NCBI GenBank assembly: GCA_024500155.1
Contig: CM044869.1
Location: 25,852,501-25,916,500 of the forward strand
Direction: 5' to 3'
DNA: 64,000 nt
Origin: Chenopodium formosanum
Taxonomy: Eukaryota; Streptophyta; Magnoliopsida; Caryophyllales; Amaranthaceae
Within the stretch, counting starts at the first letter, position 1. Each line of letters begins with the position of its first letter. Below the pieces are notes generated by a model. It saw nothing but the letters and a program-made list of their open reading frames with translations. It searched no databases and had not been told where the DNA came from. This document shows positions 11,198 to 22,842 of this stretch, one piece after another. The position numbers and the translations under genes are program-made.

Positions 11198-13097
11198 TGT
11201 AGGGGATATTTCAAGCCATTAACCCCAAGCTTGAACCCCACTGTGATCATACACTTAAGCATGGTGGCGTCCAAAGGGAAGGAAGCTAGAGCAAAAGAGT
11301 CGCCAACAAGTTTTCGGAACTTGTAAACCGTTCACAGAGTGAAGGTTACACCCCTTAACGATCCATGAGATCGTCAACTCCAAAAGGTCTTGAACCAAAT
11401 AGGGTTCAGGGATGAAGGTACAAATCCAACCTAAAAAAGATTGAACCTGCCCTAAAAATAGGCCTCTACTTCATTCTTCTCGTATTCATGTGCGCTTTCT
11501 GACTAACATGCAAACAACAGATTAACCCTAAACCTGTTTATCTATGTTGGTTGAATTTAATGCACAAGCAAAACTATTATTGGCGATCACTTGAATTATA
11601 ATCAAATTAACCCTAAACAAGATTATTAATTATCTTATTAAGCGTGATTACAAGTACAAATTCCCTTTAGGCATGCATAAAAGGCGTGATCAAACAATAA
11701 CAATAAAAAGCATCAAGCAACATAATAATCATCATAAATAATAATAACAATAATTATGACAATAATAATCATGTTAATAATAAAGCTTAATAATAGCAAG
11801 ATCCTAGGCATGATACTGACAAGATTAATAACAAATCCTAGCATGTCACTAAGCAATAAAGATCAAAGCTTTAGCCCTAACATGGTACTAACATGATATT
11901 AGAAAAGAGAATAGGAAGCGTCCTAGAAATCATAATTGATATAAGCAAATCACCCTAAATATCATACTAAGGAAAGCATCCTAACATGATACTAGGAACC
12001 AAAATAACAATCTAAGAATGATTTCTATATCATAATATCAATTAAACAATTAAAGTACTTACTTGGATGCCTCGTATCTCTTTCTAATAACAAAATATAC
12101 GCGTTAGTAACTTCAAGGAAAATATAAAATCAAACAATTAAATCAAATAATTAAAATAGAGATTAGGGACCAAACCCTCAGAAATTATAAACCTTTCACG
12201 TCTAGGGCAAAGGCAACTTCGAACTTGGCTAGGTGTGTCTAGATCTCGTGAATGCGAAATTTTGTAAAAGGGAAGGTTTAGAAAAAGAATAGAGAGAAAA
12301 AGCTTCTAGCTTTTTGAGAGAGAGATGATTGATGTAGATGAATAAAAACGGAGGTTTAGGACCCTATTTATAAGAAAACAGTCCGGAAATAGGTAGAATT
12401 TGATAAGGAATAAAACTCCACTCTGTCGCTGCAAAACCGACCTTGTCGCCAGGAGACAGGGTCTGTCGCTTGGCGACAAGGCTTGTCGCGTGGCGACAGG
12501 CCTGTCGTCTGGCGAAAGCCTGGATTTCTACGCGCCTTCAAACATGGAGTCCACATATGAATCAAAATCGATTTGTAAAGTCCGTATGAAAACCTAAATC
12601 GTATTTTTCATAAAATTATATTTTATTCCAAATAAAACTTATCAAAAAATATAATTATTAATTCTAATCTTATTAGGATTAAATAAAACCTTCTAGAGAA
12701 TTCTACAATTAATTCCAATAACTTTAGGAATAATAATTAACATTGGGCCCTCCCCTATATCATTGGGCCGTATGTAAAGATCAAACCGGGCCCATTTTAG
12801 TATTTTGGCCATAACTTCCTCATTATTCATCGGAATTGGGCTTATAATATATCGTTGGAAAGCTCTTTGCAAGCCCCATCCAACTACACTATTATTGGAC
12901 CCTTGTAATGGACCAAACTAAATTGGATTGGCTGTTTTCATAAAATAGAGTTGTTTTCGAAAACAGAAAGAAAGAATTTAATAAAAACCAACCGCAAGAC
13001 TAGAACTTTCACACTTTCACCTCATTCGATTATGATTCGACGCAAAAGGTGTTCATCACTGGGTTTGGTTTTGGGGAAACACATTTGGGTGTCTACA
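11198..13097 (-). mobile_element. 5' LTR of Tat element (about 1.9 kb)
   Basis: On the minus strand the LTR begins TGTAGACACC (ending at 13097) and ends CCCCTACA (at 11198), with the PBS directly after. A minus-strand TATA box (CTTATAAATAGGG) lies at about 12362-12374, and a palindrome array lies 70-150 bp upstream of it (12444-12517). The LTR start resembles that of the solo LTR at 22843, which also begins TGTAGACACC, so the two are related families. Confidence 0.82.
12444..12517. repeat. Palindrome array in LTR U3, upstream of TATA
   Basis: Four 15-bp units start at 12444, 12464, 12484 and 12503 with spacings 20, 20 and 19 bp, the same as in the antisense-gene promoter at 2546-2619. The array lies upstream of the minus-strand TATA box at 12362-12374. 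Confidence 0.85.
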
Positions 13098-13107
13098 CAA
13101 CTCAATA

Positions 13108-14763
13108 TCATACCTTCATGAAATCAGATTCTGAAGTCAGTGGATTAGTTGTGTAACTTGTGCCATACATTTGATGAGAAGAATGGTTTGCCTCCTTTGA
13201 TGCAGGGGAAGGATAAAGCTTATTGTACTCCTCAAAAAGGGAAAACAACTTACTTTTTAACAATGCAAGTTCTAAACAACTAGTAACCCCATAAATTTTG
13301 GTAAAAGCCCATTCCACAATCTGAAACTTAAAGCGAGGATCCAAAATCACAGCAATGGCCATCAAGGAGCTGAAGTCTGCCCAATATTTCTCAAACTTTG
13401 CATACATTTTTGTGGCCATAAGTTTCAAGGGATTATCACTAGACTCCATTTTTTCTATTTCCTCTTTCAATAGTAATCTCAACCTAGCCACACTAGAGAA
13501 ATAAAGGTTTGCAGTTAGGTATTTAGTCCCAGAAACAGCACAAGTGACCTCATAAAAGACTGCTAAGAAAGATTGAATTTTTTCAATTTTACTCCACTCT
13601 TCAAACGATGGGCAATGCACATAATTAGACTCAAAAAATTGCAAATTTTCAAAGGCTTTTCTATAGTATAAGGCATTTTTCAACATAAGGTAAGTGGAGT
13701 TCCACCTTATTGGTACATCCTGCCTTAATCCTTTCGTATTTTCTATGCTCACCATTGAAACAGAGTCCAAAAATTTTTGTTTTCTTACATTTGATCCCTT
13801 ACAATACTTAGTGCTCTCTCTAATCTTATCCACAGCTACATCCACAACTTTTAGACCATCTTGAACTATTAAATTAAGAATATGTGCACAACAACAATTA
13901 TGCAAATATTCACCATCACACAAAAGAGCAAGTTGGTCCTTCAACAACCCAACACACAAATCATTAGCAGATGCATTATCAAGAGTAATTGCCATTACTT
14001 TCTTTTTAATTCCCCAATCATTCAACAAATCAAGGATTTTTTTAGTCAATGTAGCACTAGTGTGAGGAGGGGGCAAAAAAGAGAAGTATAGGATCCTCTT
14101 TCTCAAATTCCAATCTTTATCCACAAAATGGGCAGTAAGAGATATATAGCCATCAGTGTTAATAGCAATCCGACAATCATAGGTCAAAGCAATTCTACCA
14201 GGAAGAGACTGTAACATATCCTTAAGTCTATCCTTTTCCCTTTTATAAATCCTCATAACATCAGACTTAGTAGTATTTCTAGAAAAGACCTTTACATCAG
14301 GGTACAAATAACTAAAGGTACGCCTAACACCCGCATACTCAGCAAATTGAAAAGGCAAATCATGCTCCACAATAGCCATAGCAATAATTTCATGAAATAC
14401 TTCAGAATTAAACTTAAGTGACACATTAGCCAAATTACTAGCATTATTTATTTGTAACAGAAGTTGACTAATGTCATTTGTGGAAATTTTTTTGCAGTTA
14501 TTAACATGCCTTTGCAAATTTCCAGTGCCATGTTTACTATCAGCATTATATATTTTCCCACATTTGATGCATTTGCATCGCAAGTTTCCCTCGTTATTAG
14601 GTGAAATAAAGGTAAAAAAAGACCATACCGGAGAAGTTAATTTCCTTTTCCTTTTACCTCCAGCAGTTGGTTTGTATGCAAACGATTCAGTCTTGTCATT
14701 ACTGCTATTGCCCACCTCTTCATCTGAATCGGGAAGATTAACAAAAACATACTCTAACTCCAT
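13108..14763 (-). CDS. hAT-type transposase (RICESLEEPER-like), first coding exon, C-terminus missing
   Basis: An open frame of 551 codons starts at ATG 14763. It has a BED zinc finger near residues 45-90 (C-x2-C then H-x4-C). The hAT catalytic-core signatures follow: a T-Y-D-C segment, T-L-D-N-A-S-A-N-D, H-I-L-N-L-I-V-Q-D-G and R-W-N-S-T-Y, then a late domain with L-D-P-R-F-K. hAT transposases cut and paste DNA at short terminal repeats. The C-terminal hATC dimerisation domain is absent: the frame meets a GTATGA donor-like site at about 13109 and the Tat LTR starts at 13097, so the LTR element probably landed in an intron. No internal stops are present, which suggests recent activity or selection. 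Without the rest it is unlikely to be functional. Confidence 0.85.
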   Translation of the reverse strand: MELEYVFVNLPDSDEEVGNSSNDKTESFAYKPTAGGKRKRKLTSPVWSFFTFISPNNEGNLRCKCIKCGKIYNADSKHGTGNLQRHVNNCKKISTNDISQLLLQINNASNLANVSLKFNSEVFHEIIAMAIVEHDLPFQFAEYAGVRRTFSYLYPDVKVFSRNTTKSDVMRIYKREKDRLKDMLQSLPGRIALTYDCRIAINTDGYISLTAHFVDKDWNLRKRILYFSFLPPPHTSATLTKKILDLLNDWGIKKKVMAITLDNASANDLCVGLLKDQLALLCDGEYLHNCCCAHILNLIVQDGLKVVDVAVDKIRESTKYCKGSNVRKQKFLDSVSMVSIENTKGLRQDVPIRWNSTYLMLKNALYYRKAFENLQFFESNYVHCPSFEEWSKIEKIQSFLAVFYEVTCAVSGTKYLTANLYFSSVARLRLLLKEEIEKMESSDNPLKLMATKMYAKFEKYWADFSSLMAIAVILDPRFKFQIVEWAFTKIYGVTSCLELALLKSKLFSLFEEYNKLYPSPASKEANHSSHQMYGTSYTTNPLTSESDFMKV

Positions 14764-15359
14764 ATCCTTTCGTACACTGAAAATTTTTAGTAAACTAAAT
14801 TCTAATTAGAACAAAAAGAATTGAATTCCATACTTCATTAACTATGTAAATTAGAGAAGCCACAACTTTATATAAAAACAATCCAAATGTTTTGTTTTTC
14901 GCTAAAAATTAATAGATCTGTAGATCTAAATTTGGGGGAAAATCCATTTGAGCTTAATTAAAGAAAAAAAAAATTAAGAAGAAGATGAAGATTACCTTGT
15001 TGATAAATGGTTGTGCCCATTGATTTACCAAGAGGAGGAGATTAGAGAATATTTACTTTTTATTGAAAATTAAAGAAAAAACATGAAGGATATTTGGAGG
15101 TGGAAGATGGAACTATGGAAGATGGCGTTGGTTTTGAGGAAATGAAAGTCTTAAAGAGTAACACTATCTAGAACCATCTAAGTGGAAAAGTGAAGTAAAA
15201 AAGTTAAAAAAATTTATTTATCGCCAAATTATACCGCCAAACAATTCCCAAAATTTAAGTATAGCGCCAAATCGCCAATGCTTTCTAGTTTCTACAACCA
15301 GTTTAGAATAATGTTTCAAAAAAAAAAGGTTTATAATAAAAATTCAGGTTTCTTTTTCT
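14764..15359 (-). other. 5' flank of hAT gene
   Basis: AT-rich upstream region of the hAT transposase. A short intron or untranslated exon is possible, with a GT-like site near 14995. No other gene is seen. Confidence 0.4.
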
Positions 15360-15604
15360 ACATAATAATCGGGTTAAGCGTGTCGGGTCGTGTTAACGAG
15401 TTGTCGTTCAACCCATTTACATAATCGGGTTACGCATGTCGGTTTCGGGTTGAAAATTTCAACCCTAACCTAACCCGTTTAATTTCATGTCGGGTTCGTG
15501 TCGACCCAATTATTTAAACGGGTTGAGAATTCTTGACCAAAACCCGCTTATTTCGTGTCGGGTTCGTGTCGAGTTGTTGTGTCGTGTCAGCTTTTGACAG
15601 CCCT
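15360..15604 (-). repeat. hAT terminal region with subterminal repeats
   Basis: On the minus strand the end reads TAGGGCTGTCAAAAGC, a typical hAT terminus. Several copies of a motif like GTGTCGGGTTCGTGTCG lie inside it at 15380-15585, as expected for transposase-binding subterminal repeats. It marks the outer end of the hAT element whose transposase lies at 13108-14763. The other terminus and the 8-bp target duplication cannot be seen. Confidence 0.6.
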
Positions 15605-16135
15605 ACCCTTCGGCGTCTTAGAGACGCCCTGCTCTTTACTGCCAATTTCAGCGCTCTCACTGAGACCTTTCAATGCAGACGAGCTTTTACCCCCGGTCGT
15701 TGGTTTTTCTACCCAGATGGCATAGAAGATATCGTCTAGGTTGTTTGAGTCCTTGCTGCCTTGGCGGGGGTCTTTTTCAGATCATCCAACCGATTCCGTT
15801 TGAGCATCTTGGTAATCGACCGGGGAACAACCTTGTAACCTCTCTGAGATAGGACAGCCGATAAGTTAGTTCTTTAAAGATAAATTTTTACAAGTTAAGA
15901 GGGCAAGTGGGCCTTACCCTATCTTTCCTGGCCGCTACCTAAGCTTTTTTTTGCTCTAGAAGGTCCTTTCGGACCTGAGCTGCAGACTTGGTAGGCGTCT
16001 TGTCAGTGTCAACCATTTCCAAAGCAATTGCTGCAAAGGGAAATCAACCGGTTAGAAAAATTGTGAATCAAAAAATGAAAAAAAGCAAACACATTAATTA
16101 AATTCCCGATTGAGGGGCTACATACGTCTCTAAAA
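15605..16135. other. Downstream remnant of the Transposase_28-like gene
   Basis: Mixed-composition DNA that probably continues the minus-strand gene to its right, with possible exon pieces but no open frame I can connect. The left edge is the hAT terminus. Confidence 0.35.
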
Positions 16136-17136
16136 CATGGTACTTAGACCACAAGCGGAGAGAAACGCCTCGTCTTTGAGCCACTCCGGATGGGGCACCC
16201 AGTACTTGGGCACAATTAATTTTGTCCCATCGTCAAGCGGCATTGTGGTCATTGTAAACAGACTTGGCCCCATAATTTCATCCCAAACCTTCTCAGGGAG
16301 ATGCAGACGAGCACTGTTCCTTCCCAGCAGAGCCGGGTCCTTATTGTACCAGCGAGGGCCCGATTGTGAAGCAAAGATGGGGAAGATACCAAGTAAAAAT
16401 TCTCCCTCCAGTTACTCCATTTGGACGTCTTTCCTAGCGTCATCATGTACTCCGGGAGTGTGGTTAGAGTATACCACACCCCCCAACCGCCTGGGGCACG
16501 GCTCATATAATGCAAATGAGCAAATGCCTCAAAGTGAGGCGTCACATGTTGAAATTCGCAGGCGGCGATATAGCTCAATATGTTAACCCATGAATTGGGT
16601 GTAAGCTGCCATACGCCTAGCTCATATCCCCTCAGGATGGCCTTTATTCCTTTGTGAAGGGGGAAACGGAGACCGGCTTTGAATGCCGCCTCATAGCAGC
16701 CGAAGTAGTTGTCAGCATGCTCTATGTCATCATCCCAAGCAACCGTCGCCTCCATAGGTGGAACTTCTGTATCCCAACCATTCCCTAGTGGGTGTTTGTC
16801 TTTGAAAGCTTCGAAGATGTCTTTCAAAGTTGTAATGTCTTTGGGGGACATACCCGTCTGGGTAGGGTTCATGATAGACAGTCCTTTGGCCGTCTGTTGG
16901 TATTCAACACCAATATTCTCTTGATTGGAGCTTGATGCCTCAGAGTCGGACCTGTTAGCGGCCTCCTCGCCATCTAACTCATTATTTAGGCTTTGAGCTG
17001 AGGTGGATCCCTCGCTGCCTAACTCTTCTAGAATGCCATCACTGTGAGTAATGGGGGCACGCGGGGAGAACTCTGATTGCTCATCCAATTCCTAGTATTC
17101 CCCATCTAGGGTTACCTCATCAGCAGGCACTTCCAT
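16136..17136 (-). pseudogene. Putative gypsy-type transposase protein (Transposase_28-like), broken
   Basis: From an ATG at 17136 the frame meets a TAG after 14 codons, then stays open for 280 codons. The core matches the plant 'putative gypsy type transposon' domain: F-P-L-H-K-G-I-K-A-I-L-R-G-Y-E-L, then Q-L-T-P-N-S-W and a W-G-V-W-Y-T block (about 16640-16430). A frameshift near 16262 moves the C-terminal part into another frame (16136-16255). The N-terminus is acidic. This family is carried by retrotransposons, often antisense; its biochemical role is not established. A minus-strand TATA box lies at 17601-17612. The early stop and the frameshift argue for a pseudogene. Confidence 0.6.
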
Positions 17137-18219
17137 AATGCTCCTTCTCCTTTATGGCTTTGTAGCCGTCTATTTAACTCTCGCCATTGTGTTTTGCACA
17201 GACACAGAGACGGTGGAATTTGGAGATGAGCAAAACAGGTTCATGCACCCAGAGACGGAACCCCTAGTCCTAGACTCAGCCGTACCAGGAGACCGGCTAA
17301 CTACTGTCCTTGGTTATGCCGTGTGTGTTGATGGTGAATCCATTTTATTTGAAAAATTATATATACAAACGGAAGAAATTCGAAAGAGTAGAGAAGAGAA
17401 GAGACGGGTACCTCTGATTTAAACCCTAAAAAGTTGCCTCAAAAGGTGGCCGGTTGAGTCCACGAACACTGCAGCCGAAAAATCTCTGGAAAGTAGCTAC
17501 ATGCGATAATAGAGCGTCTCTCTCTAGAAAGTTCTCTCTCCTTATCTATCTAGAGTTTTTGAAATGGTCAAAAATGAGGGAGAAAAAGAGGGGGGTAAAA
17601 CCCTATTTATAGAAGGGTGAAAACGGGGGCATCCCCCTGTTCACCACTTACAGGGGGACGCGTGTTACAGGCGCCCCGTGGCCTACTACATCAATCTCTG
17701 TGAGGGGCAAAGGTTTAGGGTAAAAATACTCCAGACACGTGGCCCAATCAGAGAGGAACACGGGTCACTCTGGGATGGGTCCAACGTGGACCACTCCTCA
17801 ACTGATATGTGTCAACCTTAGATAACCAATAGATTGGCGACCTCCAGGGCCTAATTCCAAGAACGCTGCAAAACAGCGCAGCCCATTAGGTCATCCTGAC
17901 CTACTAAAGGGCACATTTTCCAACGACCTTATAAATAGGGAGATTTCCCCCATTTTGGGGACACCTTCAATTATTACAAGAACCCTACATTCTCTCACAT
18001 CAAAGAAAAACACCTGATCTCGGAATCAGAGAAGATCTCATCTTTACCTTTTTCGCAACTTTTCATCTTCTACGACCAATACTAACTTGATCGTCGGAGG
18101 CGGAGCTGCTACCAACCGGAGTCTCCGTGTTTTGTAGGTATAGATCACGCCGGACCAGTCTTGGTGACGTAACTCTCTCGAGGGACTAGGAAACACCCAA
18201 AACAGAAACATCATCGCAA
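17137..18219. promoter_or_regulatory. Divergent promoter-like region, possible LTR remnant
   Basis: Two opposed TATA motifs face outward: CTATAAATAGGG on the minus strand (17601-17612), serving the gene to the left, and CTTATAAATAGGG on the plus strand (17928-17940), followed by a CT-rich leader. The right part may be an LTR of the same element, but I find no matching partner or clear TG..CA ends. Confidence 0.4.
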
Positions 18220-18456
18220 AATTCTAATACACAGTAGCATAAAATAGCAATCAAAATCAAAGTTCACAAAATAAACTAAATCATATACAAAATCAGCTAA
18301 TTCTACTACAAATTAGGGTAAAATAGCAACCAAAATCAGAGTACACAAATTGAACTAAAGCAGAGACAAAATCAACTAATTCTACTACAAATTAGCATAA
18401 AATAGAAATCAAAATCAAAGTACACAAATCGAGCTAAAGAAGAGACTAAATTGATC
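18220..18456. repeat. 79-bp tandem repeat, three copies
   Basis: Copies start at 18220, 18299 and 18378 and share a core including CTACAAATTAG and TAAAATAG. They are A-rich and diverged from each other. No coding potential is seen here or in the A-rich stretch to about 18850. Confidence 0.75.
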
Positions 18457-18849
18457 TAAAACAGAGACAATTTAATCAAACAAATCACATTGATAAAACA
18501 ACTAAAACAGAAGCAAAATTGATCAAACAAATAAATTAAGTAATCCAACAGAAGAAGGAAAAACAACTTCATAATCACGATCAAAATCAAAAATCAAAGA
18601 ATACCAAAGTTTACAATCACGATCGACAACTACAATCAATGATGCATCCATGAATGAGACAAAAAATAACAAACTAGAGAGAGAAAATGCAAAAAAAAAA
18701 AAAAAAAAAAGAAAGAATAAAAATTACAGGAATTTAGGTTAAAAATGAAATATATATGTGGCTTGGATAGTAAGTAAGGAAAGTAATAAGAAGAACGAAA
18801 CAAAAAAAAAAAAAAAAAAAAAAAACAAAAAGGAAAAACCAGAAAATGA
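18457..18849. other. A-rich stretch, no gene
   Basis: Low-complexity A-rich DNA with poly-A runs near 18691 and 18802 and a G-run near 18873. No feature can be supported. Confidence 0.5.
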
Positions 18850-19311
18850 CTAAAACGACATCGTTAAGAGGGGGGGGGGAGTAGTTAGCTATGCCTAAAG
18901 GGGGATGTAACCAAAAAATTTCAAGGTTGACCTTAGTTATTAATAATTGGGATTTTAGGGTAGTCTTGAGATTGGGCTTCCAAATTTGGCCAAATTCTCC
19001 TTCCTTGGTTGGATCGTGTTCTAGCTTGTAAAGAACTTAGACCTCTTCACAAATCGAGCCCTTAATTGCCAAATTAAAATCCTTTAACTCAATCTTGGCT
19101 CAAATACTTGGTCATAAAATACGATCAGACTTTAATGCTTTGTAGTGACTCAATAAGCTCGAGAATTGTCATAATTCTGCAAATTCCTGCAAAATAATAT
19201 CAACTCTACAAAAACATTAGAAAACGTATATTAGTAATAAAAATAGCTTCGTAGAGCTCAAATAAGCACAAATATGACCGTGGGATAGGGAATAAATATA
19301 TAGACTCATTA

Positions 19312-20789
19312 AACTCCCCCAAACTAAACCTTTGCTTGTCCCTAAGCAAAACAATGAATAAATAAATCAATACTTCACCCCAAATACAAATTAAATCAAT
19401 ATATATAATTCAAGGTAATTCCAATAAATATGTATCAAAGTCAATCAATCAAATCCGTACAACTACCAATCTTCCCTAACAATTTTCAAATAGAGCAAAC
19501 CACAAGAGCATATAGAATTCAGACTAGTGCTCACACACTCAACTCTCATTTATGTGGCGAGTAAACGATGTACTCAATCGCTCTCCAACCACCCCTTTGT
19601 ATGTGAACAATGTCCTCCCAACTTACACACTCGTGTCTTTAAAAAGACATACACTCAACCTAGTAGTCGACTCGAAATATGTCAAATCATTCTTTGCATT
19701 GATGAACAACTAATTTTCACATTCATACAAATCTATGCACAAATGTCTAAAGGTCTTCAAATCTTGTAATGTAAGGGTTTGGTAAGGGTATGAAATATTT
19801 GGGAAATTGTGAGAGCAAAGCCATGTTTAAGGGAGCCAAATCCTAATAAAAACAAAGGTCAAAAATAAATAATGACCAAATCATCTCCAACATAACTCAA
19901 CCCAACTCTACAAAAATTAACCAAACAACTATTCCAACACTTCACAAATTTCACTCATAGAAATAAGACATCATGAAACTAGAGTGATACCAACTTTGAA
20001 CTCTTCTTTTCTTTTGAACTTGATTTTTTTTTTCTTGACCAACCTTCAATTAGAACACTTGAACATTGAAACTTTCTTCTTTTTTTACCTTTTCTATCCC
20101 ACATTGGATTTTATTTTAACTTTTGAACATCTTTTCAATTTTTTTTTCCAATTCACAAATAAGAACAAATAACTTCTCAAATCCACCGAAATTGTGCAAA
20201 TTATGTGCACACAACAGCTCCCTCACCTCACTAACTATTAGCTCTCCCAAGGCAAGGTTGGGACTAGTAACCAATGTGGCTTAAATAGGTTTGTTAATGT
20301 GGCTAAATAAACAATAAAAGGGCACAAGCAACAACATGGGTAGCAAGAAGGGAAAAAATGCATCTAATATCGTCCGAAGGCTACCTAAAAGAACAAATGT
20401 CTTCGTCCTCTTCAATGTGCATAATAATGAGTCATATAAACATTACTCAAAGTTAAAAATAAATACTCAACTTCATTGACATACCAGGAACTAACACACA
20501 ATCCTTCATCAAATCAACTTGTCAAGAATTATATTCATAAGTAGTTGGGCAGAATTGACGCATGTTAAGGTTTCAAGGTAATCAAACATCAAATTATGTT
20601 GTAAAAAAAAAAATTATGACCAACTAATCTACAATATTTATCATCAATAACCAAGAATCAAAATAATTTTGAAATATTTTCATCAAGGAGCATAGGGAAG
20701 CATGATTCATAATTCATTGAACGTATTTTTGGTTTTTTTATTTTTTATTTTTTTGAAAGCAATAAATCTAACCTAAGAAATTAAAGCAA

Positions 20790-20849
<60 letters not shown>

Positions 20850-21529
20850 AACAACAACTATAAAAAGAGAGAAGGTGAAAGATATACCATGCATACACAA
20901 GAATCTCCCCCCAAGCTAAATTAGACAATTCAATGTCCTGATTGTCTTAAAGGGAAGCTAGTTGTTAAGGTGACTACTCCTGATCATCACCGCATCAATG
21001 TCACCAAATCCTCGAGGATCGCATTGCATATCTTTGGAACAAATTTGGGCAAGAATAAAACAAATTGTTAGTGGGAAAAGTCCAAAATTGAATCAGGTGC
21101 ACTCTTTTGATCATAACTTTTGATGTACAACTGATAATGCAGTTATTCCAATTTGGTTGGAAAGTAGACTTGAATATCTTTCCAACGATAGGCCACACGT
21201 GAAAATTCAATAAGAACAGCAAAATTTATGGCTTTTCAAAGTTGAGCAGTTTTCCTAATCCGTACACGCACCCGATCGGGCCGAGCTCTGCCGAGTCGAA
21301 CCCAATTGCAATTCGGCTTTCTTCTCCTTTTAAATTTTCTAGCTAAAAACCTACACAACAAGAAACTCCCACAAGCATAAGATACACTCTCCTTACCTTT
21401 CTAAAACAAATAAAAATACACAAAAATAAAAAAAAAACCTAGCTAAAATAAATAAAACACGAGTTGCCTCCCGAAAAGCGCTAGTTTATCAAAGTCTCAC
21501 TCGACCACACTCTTTCTCTCAATCGGAGG
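19312..21529 (-). other. Internal region of old Athila-like element, no open gene
   Basis: The sequence matches the internal region 49845-52139 of the young copy in order and text, for example the CTCCCCCAA...CTTGTCCCTAAGCAAA stretch near 19314. No open reading frame survives. A run of 49 A residues at 20800-20848 is specific to this copy. Confidence 0.65.
20800..20848. repeat. Poly-A run, 49 bases
   Basis: Homopolymer run inside the degraded element. Its length is likely unstable. Confidence 0.95.
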
Positions 21530-22164
21530 AATTCAACGCCTTGAGTAATTTATCAAACACTCTTGCAAACATTTCATTAAGCACTATATAGGGCTTAAAA
21601 ACAAGCACACTTATCTTTACATAGAAAAATTTTGGAGCACATAAAGAAGACTCAAGGTAAAAGGAAAAATCAAAAGAAAGAGATGAAAATACACCACAAT
21701 CACCTTCTACTTTCTTCGCTAAAAATTAGGAATTAATAAAACGATCATGGAGGTAGTCTTTGTCTTTACTATCCAATAATGACTTGAATTTTTACCCTCA
21801 TGAATAAGCTCATCATCAACAAAGGAATTTTCAACTACCGTTTCTACAACTGATGATTTTTCAATCACCGCTTCGTCAACCTATGATTTTTCAACCATAA
21901 ATTCTATAACCGATGGTTCTTCATCCTCATTAACATTCGTATTATAAGAGTGTCCATTAGAATTTTTCATCAAGATCGTTCCAGTAACTTTCATTTGCAA
22001 CCAATCGTTTCTGAAAATGATTATATGTAAAACTCTAATATCATCAGGAGAACGCATGAAACACTCACTTTAAGGGCATCAAATATTTCCATGACAAAGA
22101 CGTTGACAGCAACAGTAGTCAGGTTCTGCATAAGACGAATATAATTCTTGTAGTGGCGTAAGCA
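21530..22164 (-). pseudogene. Decayed copy of the non-autonomous element's ORF
   Basis: The text is clearly homologous to the open frame at 52140-52793 (for example the regions near 21770-21960) but is broken by indels and stops. It shows that the ORF was part of the family before the two copies diverged. Confidence 0.6.
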
Positions 22165-22176
22165 TGGATATTTTCA

Positions 22177-22783
22177 GGCGCGAAGCTAGGATTTTCAAGT
22201 CTTGGGGGCAGGACTTGTTAATAGATAATTGAAATAATTAAAATGTACTAATATTTTATTGTTACTAAAGAGTTAGATTTTACTCTATGATTTTTCATAA
22301 TAGCAAAATCACCAATAAAGATTCAACACTAAAATTTATCGCAATCTCTATTAACTTTTCTATATAAAAAAAATCTAGTGTTTTTGATTTCATGATATCA
22401 ATACAAAAATAATAATTATCAAATTAAATATCATATAACCCTAAAAATTTGATATTTCATATTAAATGTAAGCAATTAGCCTAAAGTTCCATTTAATTGG
22501 CAAAAAATTAGCCAAATTTATTAAATAAAATAAATATATTAATCTTTATTTAAAGAAACCATGCCCAAGTTGAATAAGAAAATCCTTAATAAAAAAAATA
22601 CGTTAAGGATAGGATTGAAAACATATCAAGCCTTGTTTACTAAAATTTATGTGTCTTTAATAATATATGTAATAATTTTAGGGGGGGCCATAGCATTGAA
22701 AACATGGACTTTAAATCTGGGCCGGGGAGGCCGGGCCTCCATCAGCTCCCCCCCCCCCCCCCCAACCCCCGTCCCTCCGCCCC
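22177..22783. mobile_element. 607-bp insertion flanked by 12-bp direct repeats
   Basis: tggatattttca occurs at 22165-22176 and again at 22784-22795, while the young copy has a single equivalent site at about 52792-52803. The insert is AT-rich with GC-rich ends (GGCGCGAAGCTAGG on the left; a C-run and CCGCCCC on the right) whose ends are imperfectly inverted. A 12-bp duplication is long for a hAT element and fits a retroposon, but no poly-A tail is visible. The class is unresolved. Confidence 0.65.
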
Positions 22784-22842
22784 TGGATATTTTCAACTCA
22801 TAATGAATAAAAATAATCTAGACTCTTATAATAATTAGAAAT

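Larger units (their letters stand above)
2500..13097 (-). mobile_element. Tat-lineage Ty3/Gypsy retrotransposon (minus strand), 3' LTR not found
   Basis: In minus orientation the order is 5' LTR (13097-11198), PBS, 1.6-kb leader, gag, pol with reverse transcriptase, a second archaeal-type RNase H and integrase, then an antisense gene. The extra RNase H and antisense ORF are hallmarks of the Tat lineage. The 3' LTR should lie left of the antisense gene but is not recognisable, so it is either outside the window (with the PMD gene perhaps inside the element) or deleted. The left limit given is approximate. Stops in gag and pol show it is defective. Confidence 0.8.
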
